Shown piece by piece: positions 1 to 12,750 of a DNA stretch of 64,000 bases. Both the position numbers and the translations under genes were made by a program. Positions within the stretch are counted from its first letter, which is position 1, and the number at the start of each line of letters is the position of its first letter. The notes beneath the pieces were generated by a model, which was given only the letters and a program-made list of their open reading frames with translations, had not been told where the DNA came from and ran no database searches. This DNA comes from Diacronema lutheri (lineage: Eukaryota > Haptophyta > Pavlovophyceae > Pavlovales > Pavlovaceae), in the NCBI GenBank assembly GCA_019448385.1, contig JAGTXO010000056.1, positions 124,001 through 188,000 on the forward strand, in the 5' to 3' direction.

Positions 1-388
1 CCGTCTCGGCGAGGTACCGCACGTAGTGCTTGAGCCGCACGTACACGGGGTAGCCGTCGTCGTCCTCCCCGACCTTCATCTTCTCGCGGCCAAATTCGGT
101 GCGGAGGCGCTCAAATGTCCACGAGCGCATCGCCGGCCACCGCTCCATCGCACCCGTCAGCATCACCGGTACGCCCGGCGCTTCGAAACGCGCGCGAAAC
201 TCGGCCGCGTCGCTCGTGCCCACGTCAAGCCGCGCGACGGTGTCCACGACGCCGTCAAGCAGGCAATCCGTCCCACGCTCGGCGTAACGCTGCTCGGTCC
301 ACTGCTCGGGCGCGCGGCGCGGGTACTCCTTGCGCTTCGCCTTTGCGATCTTTCGGCGGTAGCGCGCGTCCTTGTCCTCGGCAGCCAT
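1..388 (-). CDS. JMJD6: JMJD6-like JmjC dioxygenase, N-terminal part
   Basis: The minus strand reads open from an ATG at 388 to the left edge, giving 129 residues of a gene that continues outside the window. The N-terminus is rich in Lys and Arg and Tyr-Arg-Arg-Lys. It is followed by a PGVPVMLTGAMERWPA stretch and then by GEDDDGYPVYVRLKHYVRYL. This last part matches the region just before the catalytic barrel of JMJD6 (Fe(II)/2-oxoglutarate lysyl hydroxylase and arginine demethylase family, nuclear, linked to splicing). The His-x-Asp iron site would lie beyond the edge, so activity cannot be judged. Its ATG is only 46 bp downstream of the stop of the IQ-repeat gene on the same strand. Confidence 0.8.
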   Translation of the reverse strand, partial: MAAEDKDARYRRKIAKAKRKEYPRRAPEQWTEQRYAERGTDCLLDGVVDTVARLDVGTSDAAEFRARFEAPGVPVMLTGAMERWPAMRSWTFERLRTEFGREKMKVGEDDDGYPVYVRLKHYVRYLAET

Positions 389-434
389 GGGTCACGAGAC
401 CTAAAAGCTGTGTCACCCCTCTTGTGACTGCGAT

Positions 435-3400
435 CTATCTCGGATGCGTGTAGATGAGCTCGACAGAGTCGATGTCGTCGATTGCATCGCCGCCGCCGCC
501 GCTGCCATTGCTGCCGGCGCAGCCCACCAGGCCGTCTGCTCCCCGCGACGGCTGCGCGCCGCCCGTGTGGCCGTGTGCGGTCGCTGGCCGCCGTTGCGCA
601 CTCGCAACGCCGGTGCGCGGGTCGGGCAGCCCGCCGACAAGCAGGCGCGGGCCGGAAGTGGGCCGCGGCGGCGGCAACCTGCGCTCGACAGGCCGTTCGC
701 GCCCAACCTTGAGCACAGACACGTAGGCGGACGCGCTGGCCGACGGCTTCAGGTTTGGGTAGTGGCACGGCGCGGCCGAGCCGGCGCGCAGCACGGGCTC
801 GGGCAGCGCGAGCGTGCCCGCGAGCGCGCCCAAGCTGAGCTCCTCATGGTACCCGCCGAACGCGCCATAGCCACCGCGCGCCGCCGCGCTGCGCGCCGAG
901 CCGGCGCGCGCCGCTGGTGGCGCGCGTCGGCGCGCGGGCGGCAGCCGGTGCGACGTGTTGTTCGGGCCAACGTAACCGACGCGCCGGTACTCGGCGGCGA
1001 AGAGCGGCTGCGGCGGGCTGGCGGGGGCCTCGATGCTCGCCCAGCCGCTGCCCTCAGCGCACCAGCCGTCACCCGCGCCGCTCGCACCCACGAGGTGTGC
1101 CGGGCGCACGCCGCACGCGGGCGGTGCGATGAGCGGCGCGCTCGCCGCAACGCACGCGCCGCCGCCGGCGGCGGGGTGCGGCGCGAGCGGGATCAGCTCG
1201 AGCTTGCGGTGCGGCGGCGCGCGCGCCTCCGCCTCCGCCTGCTCGCCCGACCAGCCCCACGCGCGCAGCGGCGTGCCCGGCACCGCGCCATACGCGCCAT
1301 CACAACCGCTGCTGTAACCGCCGGTGTAACTGCCAGAGTAACTGCCGGAGTAACTGCCGGCGTGATAGCTGCCGTACCCGCCGAGCAGCGCGGCTTCCGC
1401 ATCGAGCAGCCGCTCGGCGAGCCGCGCCTCCTCCTCCAAACGACTCGGCGCGCTCGCTGCGCCGGGCGCGCGCGGGCGCGCGCGCCGCCCGCGAGCCGCG
1501 CCGTCCGCTGCCGCGCCGTCGACTCCGCCATCGTCAAACGAGCCATCCGAGCCGTAACAGCCGGCGCTCTGCCGCCGCACGGGCTCGAGCTGCGCACGCC
1601 GCGGCCCGAGCGCCGTGTGCGGCCGCGCGCCGGCAGCGCGAGCGCCTGCGGCGGCGCGTTGCGGCGCGGCTGACGCCGGATGCCCGGGCGCTGCGTTCGC
1701 GCCGAGCGCGGCGGCCACCTCGGCCGGCGAGGTGGCGAAGTAGACGGCGGGTACCTGCGGCGGCGGGCTGACGAGCAGCGCGTTGGGTAGCTTTGCGAGC
1801 ACCTCCGCCTCAATCTCGCGCGGCACCTGCGCGCGGCGCGTGGCAGCTCGGAGAAGCGCGCGTCGGCGGTGGGCTCGGCGCCTGGCGCGGACAGCGCGGC
1901 GCGCGGCGTGGCGAGAGCCAACAGGCGCGTGCACACCTGCACAACCGACTCGCCCTCGGCGTGCATCATCCGTAACGGCGCATCAACAAAGGCGTAGCCG
2001 CACCCATCGTTCCGCCTCAGCTCTTGGTTGGGCTCGCCTGGCGCGAGGACAAGAATCGCGCCTCTGTACGTGCGGGCGGGCGGCAAGGCGGGCGGGCGGG
2101 CGGGCGGACGGGCGGGTGAGGCGCCGCGCCGCGCTGCGTCCGCTGCGCCTGCTCGACCGTGGACGCGGCGCGGCGCGGCGCAGCGCGCCGGAGAATGCGC
2201 GCACTTGCGCAGCATGAATGTGTTCCGAAGTCGCACGTGCCGCGCGCCTGGGTAAGCGGTGTCCGAGATCACCGAGCCGCGCGCGTGCGCAAGCGCGCCG
2301 GCGCGCGCGAGCGCGCGCAGAGCTTCGTTGAGGCGCGCGCGGTCTCGCGCGCCGACGAACGCACGGCGCGTGACGCGCATCCTCTGCTGCGCCTGCAGGA
2401 GCGAGGCTGCGGCCGCCTGCTGCGCGTCAAGCACATACCTGCGCGCCGTGCGCGGTGCGCGTGCACGGCGCGTCAGTGCGGCGCGCGCTGCGCCGCCCTC
2501 GCAGCGCGGCGCGCGCGCAAGGGCCGCACACGGCGCGCGCGAGCGCGCGCGCGCGCACTTGGCCTGGTGCAAGCGCAGGCCCGCCTTCGCACGTACGCCC
2601 ACACCGAGCGGCGCGGCGCGAGAAGACTGGCGGACGTGCGGCAGCTGGCGCGCGGGCGACGCGACTTGAAGCGCGACGGCGTCGACTGCGTCGGGCACGG
2701 CGCCGCTCAGCGCGCCGCCGGCCGCCACGCCCGACGCATCGCCGCCGGCGCGCTCGGGCGCGGCGAGCGTCGCGGCGCGCGCCTGCAGCGTGCGCGCGCG
2801 CGTGACGGTCGCCGCAGCGAGCGCGAGCCTCGCCGCTCGCCGGCGCGCGCGTTCAGCCTGCAGCGGCGAGCGGACGTGCAGAGCCGAGCGCTTGCGGTAA
2901 CGCGCGTACAGCCGCGCGCGCTCACGCCCCTTGGCGCCGCGCACCGCCGCCTGGATCCGCGCCGCCGCCCACGCGCGCCGCTCAGCGCGCGCGGCCGCAC
3001 TCCGCGCCCTTTGCTTGCCGCGCTCAAATTTGGTGCGCTCACGCAGCGTGCGGTGGATGGTCTGAATGCGCATGGCGGCCACGTGCTTGCTCAGACGCCG
3101 CCGCTCCGCGCGCGCGAGCCGCGCCGCCATGCGCGCGCTCATCCCGCGCGCCACGGCTTGGATGAGCGCCGCTGCGCCCGAGCGCCGCTGGCGGCGCGCG
3201 CGCTCGCGCCGCGCCCAGAGCACGCGCTGCGCGATATGCACTCGAGCTCGGCATTGGATCACCGTGGCGGCGTGCGCCTCGCGCGCGCGCAGTTGGAGGA
3301 GGCCTGCCGCCGGAGCGCGCGCGCGCGTGCGGGCGGGATCGGGCGCGTGGGCGAGCGCGGACGAGGCGCGGCGGCGGCGCGCGCGCGCGACACGCTTCGC

Positions 3401-5052
3401 GAGCTTCGCGCGCGCGCACGCTTCGGGTCAATGAGCGGCGTGGCGTCGAGCCAGAAAGCCTCCGCCTCGAGCGTCTCGCGCGCAAGCGAGCCGTCGGGCA
3501 GCGCCTCCGCCTCAGTGACCGCGTCCGCCGCGGCCGCGCGCAGCGCTCGCCGCGCGACCGCCGCGCCCATGGCGGCCGCGCGCGCGGACGCGGCGGCCAC
3601 ACGCGCGGCGCGGCGCGCGGCGCGCGCGGGCATTCCGCGCGCGGTGGCCTGAATGCGCGTCGCCGCCGCGTCGTGCGCCGCGCCGCGCGCCGCGCGCCGC
3701 TCGATCAGCTCGTCGAGCGCGGCGAGCGTGCGCGCGCGTTCCGATACACCGCGCCACCGCGCTTGGATAACGATGGCGGCAAGATGGCGAAGGCGGTAAA
3801 ACTCGCGCACGACAGTGGAGTGGAGGTGACGGACGGGGATTGGACCGACGCCGCGCGCAAAGGGCGCGCCGTCGTCCGCCTGCAGCGCCGAGCGCAACGC
3901 GTCGTCGATCTCGACCAGCCGGCCGAGGCGGACATCGAGCGGCGCGCCGCGCGCCGACGAGCCGCGCCGCGCCGGCGGCGCGTGGCGCGCCGGCGGCCTA
4001 TTGGCGCCCGGTTCGTGCGCCGCGGACGCGCGCTCGGCGCCGGCTCTGCGCGGGAACGTGTCGCCCGTCACGTGCGCGCGCGCGAGCGCGTCGGCGGCGC
4101 CGGGCGCGCGCTCTCGCGTGGCGATGTCGCGCGCCTCGGCGGCGACGAGCTCGGCGATGATCGCCAGCGCCGCGCGCGCGCTCTCCGCGCGCTGCGCTTC
4201 GGCGGCGACCGTTGCCGCCGCCGCGCGCAGCGCGGCGGCCTGCTCTCTCGCGCGCCGCCCGCGCGCAGCCGCCTGCACGCTCGTTGCCGCCTCGCGCCGC
4301 GCGCGCACTGCCGCCGCGTCGAGCCGCTGATGGGCTGCGGCACGCGCGTCGGCGCGCACGCGCGGCGGGCGGACGCGGCTGCGCGCGCACGCGGCGGTAA
4401 CGTGGACGAGCACGTTGGCGAGCGCGCCTGCCGCGTGCGCCGCGATGCTCGCGAACACCTCGTCCTCGGTTGGCGCCACGCCGGTTCGCCGCGCGCCGCT
4501 CGACGGCGGCTCAAACCGGCCGTCCTCGGCGGCCGCGCGCTCGAGCGAGCGGAGGGGCGCGGCAGCGCAGAGCTCAAGCGCCACGCCCGGATCGAGCGCG
4601 AGGTGCTCCGCTGCCGCGTGCGCGTACAGCCGCGCGAGCGGGTCGATCGCCTCGAGGAGGAGCGCGAGCGGCGCCGTCACGCCGGCCTCGCGCAGCGCGA
4701 GCCGGAGCGCGCCATCGGTGGCTGCGTGCGCCAGCGAGACGGACACGCGCGGCTCGAGCGCGGCGCGTGCGGTGGCACCTGCGAGCGTAGCGGCGAGCGC
4801 GAGCGCGCCGCACAGCGCCGGCGCCGGCGTTGCGAGGAACTCGAGCTCGGTCGCGTCGCGCAGCGCGCGCACGAGCGCCGGCGCGGCGCCCGCCTTGCGC
4901 AGGCTGGTAGAGGCGCGGAGGAAATCAGCCGGCGGCAGGCGCAAGAGCGCATGCGCGAGCTGGGCCGCCGCCTCGAGCCGCTCGCCCGCCCGCGCGTCCA
5001 CCGCGCAAAATCTGAAGATGAGCTCCCCTAACGCCTCGTCGCTCTCCTCCAT
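435..5052 (-). CDS. Large ARM-like/IQ-motif repeat protein
   Basis: Four exons are inferred: 5052-3420, 3303-2205, 2063-1937 and 1826-435, giving 1416 residues. All three introns (116, 141 and 110 bp) are GT-AG, and phases close exactly. The start MEESDEALGEL is a true ATG. Residues 1 to about 250 are alanine- and leucine-rich helices resembling armadillo/HEAT repeats. Then come about eight IQ-like motifs (for example AAIVIQARWRG, AATRIQATARG, AAALIQAVARG, AAARIQAAVRG) spread over some 500 residues of basic helix, typical of calmodulin-binding cytoskeletal or flagellar proteins. A compact block beginning GAILVLAPGEPNQELRR follows, then a low-complexity tail with GSYSGSYSGSYTGGY repeats. I do not recognise a named orthologue. 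The calmodulin-binding or cytoskeletal role is inference from the IQ motifs. Confidence 0.75.
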
Positions 5053-5264
5053 CGTTCGAGCACAAATTGAAACCGACAAGCAAGGGATGACGTTTGAAAA
5101 GGGGCGAATCGAAGAGGTTTTTTCGCTTTGCCAACATCGCAAATTGCTGGAGCAGGTTGTGCTCGAAGGCGCCATCGCGTGCATCGGCACCGCGCCCGGG
5201 AGCCCGCCCCCTCCCGTCGCCAGCGACCGCCCGCGGCCGCCGTCGCCGCCGCGGACCGCCAGCC
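5053..5264. promoter_or_regulatory. Shared divergent 5' region (IQ protein / GOGAT)
   Basis: These 212 bp separate two divergent ATGs. The stretch near 5080-5120 is visibly more AT-rich than its surroundings (GAAAAGGGGCGAATCGAAG and similar), fitting a bidirectional promoter. No clear TATA box is seen. Confidence 0.4.
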
Positions 5265-8200
5265 ATGCACAGTTTCGTCCAGCCCATCGCGCGCTCGCGC
5301 CTCGCCGCCGCCGCGCGCCGCGCCGCCGCCGCGCGTCCCGCGCGCGGCCTCTCGTCGTCGTCGTCGTCCTCCTCGGCGCCGGCGCCCCGCTCGACGCAGC
5401 TCTCGCGCTTTCCGGCGAAGCAGGGGCTGTATGACCCGGCGCTCGAGAAGGACTCGTGCGGTGTGGGTCTGGTTGCGCACCTCAAGGGCGTGCCCTCGCG
5501 CGCGATCGTGAAGGACGCCGGCCTCGCGCTCGTCAACATGGAGCACCGCGGCGGGTGCGGCTGCGACCCGCAGTCGGGCGACGGCGCCGGCATCCAGACG
5601 GCGCTGCCGCACGACTTCTTCGCGCGCGTGGCGCGTGACGAGGCGAGCATCAAGCTGCCCGCGCCGGGCGCATACGCTGCCGGCAACATCTTCCTGCCCG
5701 TCGACGCCGACGCCGCGCAGAAGGCCAAGGACCTGCTCGTGCACGCGGTCAAGGCGCAGGGCCTCGAGGTCCTCGGCTGGCGCAAGCCGCCAACGGACAA
5801 CTCGACGCTCGGCGCCATGTCGGTGGAGACGGAGCCGCTGATCGAGCAGCTCTTCGTCGCCAAGCCCGCCGCCCTCTCGTCCACCGACTTTGAACGCGAG
5901 CTCTACATGGCGCGACGCGTCGCCGAGAACGGCGCCAAGGCGCTCGGCCCGGCGCTCGACGACTTTTACGTCTGCACGCTCTCCGGCCGGACGATCACGT
6001 ACAAGGGGCAGCTGACGACGGCGCAGGTCTTCGAGTACTACAGCGACCTGCGCCAGGACGACTACATGTCGCACATGGCCCTCGTCCACTCGCGCTTCTC
6101 GACCAACACGTTCCCGTCGTGGCCGCGCGCGCAGCCCAACCGTGCGCGCGCCGCGCGGCGGCGTGCCTCGCATGCGGGCGGACGCGCAGCCGCGCGCAGC
6201 CGCGCGCGGCGTCGCGCCCCGTTCCTCGCACGCTCACGCGCCCACCGCCTCCGCCGCCTCCGTGCCCGCCGCGCCCGCCGCGCCCTGCGCGCGCCCTTCG
6301 CCGTCGCCGCCACGGCTCGGCTTTGCCCGGCCCCTGACGGCCATCGCTGCAGGCATGCTCTGCCACAACGGCGAGATCAACACGCTCAAGGGCAACAAGA
6401 ACATGCTCACGTCCCGCGAGGGCGTTGCCCACTCGACTTACTTTGGCGAGCGGACCGCGCAGCTCTTCCCACTTGCATCGGACGACCACTCGGATTCGGG
6501 CAACTTTGACATGTGCGTCGAGATGCTCGCGCTTGCGGGTGGTCGGCCGCTGCACGAGGCCGTCATGATGATGATCCCCGAGGCGTGGCAGCGCAACGCC
6601 GAGCTGCCCGAGTGGAAGCGCGCCTTCTACGAGTACGTCGCGCGCACGCCGCCGCCGCCGCCGTCGCCGCAGCGCGGAGTTGCCGCCGCCGCCCATAGCG
6701 CGCGCGCCGCGACCAAGCGCGTGCCTGAAGCCGACACGCGCCTCGCCTCGCCCCGTGCTCACCTCGCGTCGCCGTTGTTCCCCCCCACTTACCCTCCGCC
6801 GCCGCCTCCCCTCCGCCGCCGCCGCCGCCTCCACTGCCCTCGCCGCCTCCACCACCCCCACCGCCCCTGCTGCCGCCCCGCGCGCACCCGCCACCTCGTC
6901 GCAGGTTCCAGAGCTGTGCGATGGAGCCGTGGGACGGCCCGGCGATGATGGCTTTCACCGACGGCCGTTTCGTTGGCGCCAACCTCGACCGTAACGGCCT
7001 GCGCCCCTGCCGGTGCGTGCCGCGCCGCGACGAGCGCCACGCGCACCGCCGCGCGCACGCGCGTGCGCGCGTGCACGCCGATCCGTGCGCGCGCGCCCCG
7101 CGCCGGTCCGTGCGGCGCTGGCGTCCTGGTCTCGTACCCGTGGTCTTTGTACCGCGCGCCTCACCCGTCTGCGCCTCCCTCTCTCCTTCCTCACCTTCCC
7201 GCAGCTTCTACGTGACCAAGGACGACCACGTGATCCTCGCGTCGGAGGTGGGCGTCGTCGCGCACCTCAAGGAGGAGGAGGTGGGTGCCGACCGCAGCCG
7301 CGCCGCCGACAGCGCCGCCACCGCCGCCACCGCCACCGTCGCGGCCACCGCCGCCGCCAGCGTGCGCAGCGCCCGCAACCGCGCACGCCGCCCACTCCGC
7401 CCCTCGCGCCGCGCGACGCTCGGCGCGGCGCCCACCCCCTTTTGCGTAGGTCGTGCGCAAGGGTCGCCTTGAGCCCGGCCGCATGTTCCTGATCGATTTT
7501 GAAAAGGGCGGCATCATCGACGACCTTGCGCTCAAGCAGGAGGTGGCCGCCGCGCGCCCCTACGCCGAGTGGGTGAAGGCCGGCCTCGTCCGCCTCTCCG
7601 AGTGGGTGACGACCAAGCAGGCGGCGGGCGAGATCGCCGCCGCGCCGTCGGACGCACCGACGATGCCATCGACGCACGTGCTCAACGCCGCCGGGTACAC
7701 GCGCGAGCACCTTGAGATGATCCTCCGCCCGATGGCGACGGGCAAGGAGCCGCTCGGTTCTATGGGCGTCGACACGCCCCTCGCCGTGCTCTCGTCCATG
7801 CCGCGCATGCCCTCGCATTACTTTAAGCAGCTCTTCGCTCAGGCGCGCGCGCTGCGCGCCGCCTTGCGTGCGCTGCCATTGCTCGGGCCTGACGCGTTTG
7901 CCGCCCGCCCGCCCGCCCGCCCGCCCGCCCGCCCGCCCGCCCGCGCTCGCCCCGCAGGTGACGAACCCGCCGATTGACCCGATCCGCGAGGCGTCGGTCA
8001 TGTCGCTCGCATGCCCCGTCGGCCCCGAGGCCAACTTGCTCGACTGCGGCCCGTCGACGTGCCGTCGTCTGGTGGTCGACGAGCCGGTGCTCACCCTCGA
8101 AGCGATGGATGCCCTCCTCACGACCACGTGCGCGCGTGTGGCCGACAGGCGGCAGAGACCGCGCGACGCGCGCGGACTGTGCGGCCAGGCGGAGCGCACG

Positions 8201-11200
8201 GCGCGGCGCCCGTTCCGCGCCTCGCGCGCTTTTCTCTCGCCGCCATCCCCTCACCGCGCAACCACCCCCTGACCCATCCCCCAACCCCCGCATCCCTTCC
8301 CCCTTTTCCCCGGCGCAGCTACAAGGGCTGGTCCGCCACGACGATCGACACGACCTTCCCCGTCGCCGACGCGCGCTCGGGCGGCGGCTCTGCGCTGCGC
8401 GCCGCGATCGGCCGGATCTGCGAGCAGGCGTCCGCCGCGGTCTCGTCCGGCGCGCCGCTCATCGTCCTCTCCGACCGCGCAATGTCTGAGACGCAGATGG
8501 CCGTGCCGTCTCTCCTCGCGACCGGCGCGGTGCACCAGGCGCTCATCGCGGCCAAGACGCGCACCAACGTTGGCCTGATGGTCGACACCGCCGACGCCAA
8601 GGAGGTGCATGACTTTGCCACCCTCGTCGGTTACGGAGCGGACGGCGTACGCGCGCGCGCGCGCGAGAGAGAGGGAGAGAGGCGCGGCACGCGGCGACGT
8701 GCCGCTCCGTTAAGCGCGCGCTTCGGTGGGCCCGGCGCAGCGCGGCGCGGCGCGGCGCGAGCGCGCGCGCCGCCTGACCACTGCGCTGCGCTGCGCTGCC
8801 GCGCCGCGCACCGGCGCTCCGCGCCCGCGCCCGCCCGGGTCGCACCGCAGGTCTGCCCGCGCGTCGCGTATAGCGCGATGGGCGCGATGGCGGTCAAGGA
8901 CGGCGTTGCGCCGTCGACGGCGATGTCCAAGTACCAGAAGGCTGTGTCCTTTGGCATCCTCAAGGCGCGCGCGCACGCGCCCCGTTTCCGTGGCCGTGCT
9001 CGCGCCCGCCATGTGCGGGTGTCAGTCACGCGTTACCGTGATGCTCGTCACCGTGATGCTGTTACGCGTCACCGTGATGCTGTCATGCGTTGCCGTGACG
9101 CGCGCGCGCGCGACTGCGGCCGTGACCCGCCACCCCGCCTCCGCGCCGCCCCCATGCGCCGGCTGCGCGCAGGTGATGTCCAAGATGGGCATCTCGACGG
9201 TGCAGTCGTACAAGGGCGCGCAGATCTTCGAGGCCGTCGGGCTCGGCGACGAGGTGATCAACGTGTGCTTCACCGGCTCGACCTCGCGCCTCAAGGGCAT
9301 CGGCTTTGACGTGCTCACCGCCGACGCGCTGCGCTACCACGACGCCGCGTACCCGCAAGGCGGCCGCACGCCCGATTTCCTCAACTTTGGCGACTATCAC
9401 TGGCGCGATGGTGGTGAGGCCCACTACAACACGCCCGCGGCGATGGTCGCGCTGCAGCTCGCCGCGCGCACGAACGCACGCTCGGCGTACGACGCGTACT
9501 CGGCGCTGATCGACGAGGCGAACGCGGGCACGACGATTCGCGGCCTCTTCCAGATCGGCAAGGACGGCATCCTGCCCGAGGTTCCCCTCAGCGTGCGTGC
9601 ACCGCCATGCGCCGGAGCGATGCCGCGAGCGTTTGCCCGCGTGTCGCGCCGTGCACGCCCCGCCGCCGCCGCCGCGTGCCGCCGCCCCTCGTGCCCACAC
9701 GTGGCGCCCCTCCCCCACCCCCCTCCTCCCCCTCCTCCCCCTCCTCCCCCTTCCTCCCCCTCCTCCCCCTTCCTCCCCCTCCTCCCCCTCCCCCCCCTCC
9801 TCCCCCTTCCTCCCCCTCCTCCCCCTCCTCCCCCTTCCTCCCCCTCCTCCCCTCCTTCCGTCCGCCCGCCCGCCCGCCCGCCCGTGTCGCACAGGAGGTC
9901 GAGCCCGCGTCGGAGATCGTGAAGCGCTTCGCGACGGGCGCGATGTCGCTCGGCTCCATCTCGCCCGAGACGCACGAGGCGCTCGCCAAGGCGATGAACG
10001 CGCTCGGCGGCCGTTCGAACACGGGCGAGGGCGGAGAGGACCCGCTTCGCTTTGCGGACAACCGCCGCTCGGCGATCAAGCAGGTGGCATCCGGCCGCTT
10101 TGGCGTCACGTCCAACTACCTGACGAACGCCGACGAGCTGCAGATCAAGATGGCGCAGGGCGCCAAGCCGGGCGAGGGCGGCGAGCTGCCCGGGTTCGCG
10201 CGCGCGGCTCGCGCCCCGCGCCACATTCCCGCCACGCGCTCGTCCCGCCCTTCCGCTGCGCCCAGCCCCCCCCCCCCCCCCCCCCCCCCCCCTGCATGCC
10301 GCGCTCATCCCATATATCCCCGTGCGCGCCCCTGTGCCCCCCGCCCCGCCCCGCCCCGCCCCGCCCCGCCCGACCCCGCCCCGCCCCGCCCCGCCCCACC
10401 GGGCCCCACCCTCTCTCCGCGCGCGCCAGCTACAAGGTGACGGAACTGATCGGCAAGACGCGCGGCACGACGCCCGGCGTCGGCCTCATCTCGCCGCCGC
10501 CGCACCACGACATCTACTCGATCGAGGACCTCGCGCAGCTCATCTACGACCTCAAGTCGGCCAACTCGGAGGCACGCATCTCCGTCAAGCTCGTCTCGGA
10601 GGTGGGCGTTGGCGTCGTCGCGGCCGGCGTCGCGAAGGCGAAGGCGGACCACATCGTCATCTCAGGCGGCGACGGCGGCACAGGCGCGGCCGTCTGGACG
10701 TCGATCAAGCACGCGGGCATGCCCGTCGAGATTGGCCTCGCCGAGGCGCACCAGACGCTCGTGCTCAACGGCCTGCGCTCGCGGGTCGTGCTGCAGGCGG
10801 ACGGGCAGCTCAAGTCGGGGCGCGACGTGGTCGTCGCCGCGCTGCTCGGCGGCGAGGAGTTTGGCTTCGCCACCGGCCCGCTCATCGCGCTCGGCTGCAT
10901 CATGATGCGCAAGTGCCACCTGAACACGTGCCCCGTCGGCGTGGCGACGCAGGACGAGGAGCTGCGCAAGAAGTTCGAGGGCCAGCCGGAGCACGTCGTC
11001 AACTTCTTGTGGATGGTTGCCGAGGAGGTGCGCGCGCATGGCGGGACGCGCGGCCGGCACGGACGCCGCCGTTGGGGACGCACCGCGCCGCGCCCGCGCC
11101 TTGTCAAGCACGCGCCGCACGGCGCGCGCGCGCGCCCGAGCGACACCCTTTTGACGGCGCGCGCCCGCCCCCGCGCTCCCGATTGGGCAGGTGCGCGGCT

Positions 11201-12750
11201 ACATGTCGCAGCTGGGCTTCCGCTCGATGTCCGAGATGATCGGCCGCACCGACCGCCTCTCCGTCGACCCGGCCAAGCTGCACGCAAAGTCCGCCACCCT
11301 CGACCTCTCGCCCATCCTCATGTCCGCGCAGGCGCTCAACCCCGAGTCGCCCATGTTTAAAACGATGGCGCAGGACCACGGCATCGCCGACCGCCTCGAC
11401 TTCAAGCTCCTGCCGCAGGTGCGCGCCGCAATCGACGCGGGCACGCGCGTGACAGTCGAGTCGCCGATCGTCAACATCGACCGCTCCTTTGGCGCGATCA
11501 TCTCAAACTACCTCTCCAAGAGGCACGGTGAGGCGGGTATGCCCGCCGGTTCAGTCCGTTTCGTCCTCAAGGGCCATGCGGGGCAGTCACTCGGCTTTGT
11601 GCTCGCGCGCGGCATCTCCGTCTCCGTCGAGGGCGACGCCAACGACTACGCGGGCAAGGGCCTGAGCGGCGGCGAGCTTGTCGTCTTCCCGAGCAGCGAG
11701 CTTGACGAGGTGCGCGCGCGAGCGGCGCGCGCCGGCGGCGTGGCGCACCGCGCGCCGGTGGGGCGATTGCACGCGGCCGCGCAGCGCGCGCCGTGCGGCG
11801 CGCTCTCGCCGCGTGCGATCGCCCTGCGCGCAGCGCCTGACCGCACGCGCCGTGCCGCGCACACGCGCGCCCCACCCGCGTGCTCTGCTCGTAGTCGATC
11901 CGCACGAACGCGCACGACCACATGATCGTCGGCAATACGTCTCTCTACGGCGCGACCGACGGGTCAGCCTTCTTCCGCGGGCGCGCGGGCGAGCGCTTCT
12001 GCGTGCGCAACTCGGGCGCGGTGGCGGTAGTCGAGGGCGTTGGTGACCACGGCTGCGAGTACATGACGGGTGGCCGATGTGTTGTGCTCGGCAGCACGGG
12101 CAACAACTTTGCGGCGGGCATGTCGGGAGGTACGCCACACGCGCGCGCATGGGGGCACCCCGCCCATGCGGCTCGCGTCTTGTCGCGGGCGCCGCAGGCG
12201 CGACCGGGCCTTTGGCTGCCCTCCGCCCGCTCCGCCCCGCGCCGCGCTTCCGCCCCGACCAACCCCGCCTCCTCCCTGCCCCTTGGCTCATTTCCCCCCC
12301 CCCCCCTCTTAGGCATCGCGTACGTGCTTGACGAGGAGGGCACCTTCCACCGCCGGTGCAACATGGAGATGGTCTCTCTCTCGTCTGTCGCCGACTCGCA
12401 GGCGGACATGGCCGAGCTGCGCAGCTACGTCGAGGCGCACGCCGCGAAGACGGGCTCGGTGCGCGCCGAGCAGCTGCTCAGCAACTGGGAGGCGAGCGTC
12501 GGCAAGTTTGTCAAGGTGCGCGCATGCCTCTCTCGTTTTGGGGCTGCCGCCTTCCGCCTGGCCGCCCGCGCGCCTCGCGCACCGCCCACTTGGCGCACCC
12601 ACCCGCCCCGCGCGCGCCCCTATGTACGCACACACCCCCCCCCCCACGCACCAGGTGCTGCCGAACGACTACGCGCGCGTGCTCGCGGAGCGCGCGGCGC
12701 TCTCTGCGCTCGGCGGTGGCGCGAGCGCGGGCAAGGCGCAGACGGCCTGA
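5265..12750 (+). CDS. Glutamate synthase, ferredoxin-dependent type (Fd-GOGAT)
   Basis: Fifteen exons: 5265-6141, 6353-6632, 6905-7012, 7205-7280, 7450-7842, 7958-8127, 8319-8646, 8851-8964, 9173-9592, 9895-10193, 10430-11027, 11191-11709, 11895-12129, 12313-12515 and 12655-12750. All phases close, giving 1571 residues. Order of parts: an Arg/Ala/Ser-rich organelle presequence (about 1-55); a class II glutaminase domain whose nucleophile is the Cys in [12 protein letters not shown]; then the FMN-binding synthase domain ([14 protein letters not shown]) with the 3Fe-4S cysteines in [19 protein letters not shown]; and a C-terminal beta-helix ([11 protein letters not shown]). The length fits the single-subunit ferredoxin type; the pyridine-nucleotide type is about 500 residues longer. 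It makes two glutamates from glutamine and 2-oxoglutarate. Presequence alone does not separate plastid from mitochondrion. Introns 7843-7957 and 8965-9172 start with GC. Confidence 0.93.
7843..7957 (+). other. GC-AG intron in GOGAT
   Basis: The junction KQLFAQ / [11 protein letters not shown] is strongly conserved in glutamate synthases. It is only restored by removing a 115 bp segment that begins GCGCGC directly after CAG and ends CCCGCAG. The interior holds a (CCCG)n run. This is therefore a GC-AG intron. Confidence 0.8.
8965..9172 (+). repeat. GC-AG intron holding a degenerate tandem repeat
   Basis: The intron starts GCGCGC after AAG and ends GCGCAG. Between about 9024 and 9105 a unit resembling CGTCACCGTGATGCTGTTA is repeated about four times with small changes. 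The reading frame [11 protein letters not shown] across the junction matches the family. Confidence 0.65.
9593..9894 (+). repeat. GOGAT intron with long CCTCCCC tract
   Basis: This 302 bp GT-AG intron is mostly pyrimidine, with some 20 copies of a CCTCCCC or CCTTCCC unit between about 9717 and 9855, then (CCCG)n. The tract lies on the acceptor side and presumably acts as an extended polypyrimidine tract. Copy number is likely to vary or to be misassembled. Confidence 0.7.
10194..10429 (+). repeat. GOGAT intron with poly-C and CCCCG pentamer run
   Basis: The GT-AG intron contains an uninterrupted run of about 20 cytosines near 10266-10291 and a CCCCG microsatellite of about 12 units near 10340-10400. 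Both are potential quadruplex or i-motif sequences. Confidence 0.65.

Noticed and set aside
3300-3430. Frameshift in the IQ-repeat gene near 3420
   Set aside because: A normal 116 bp GT-AG intron (3304-3419) explains the frame change and keeps phase, so no error is needed.
7843-7957. (CCCG)n run as a possible CRISPR or structured repeat
   Set aside because: It is a simple microsatellite in an intron with no spacers.
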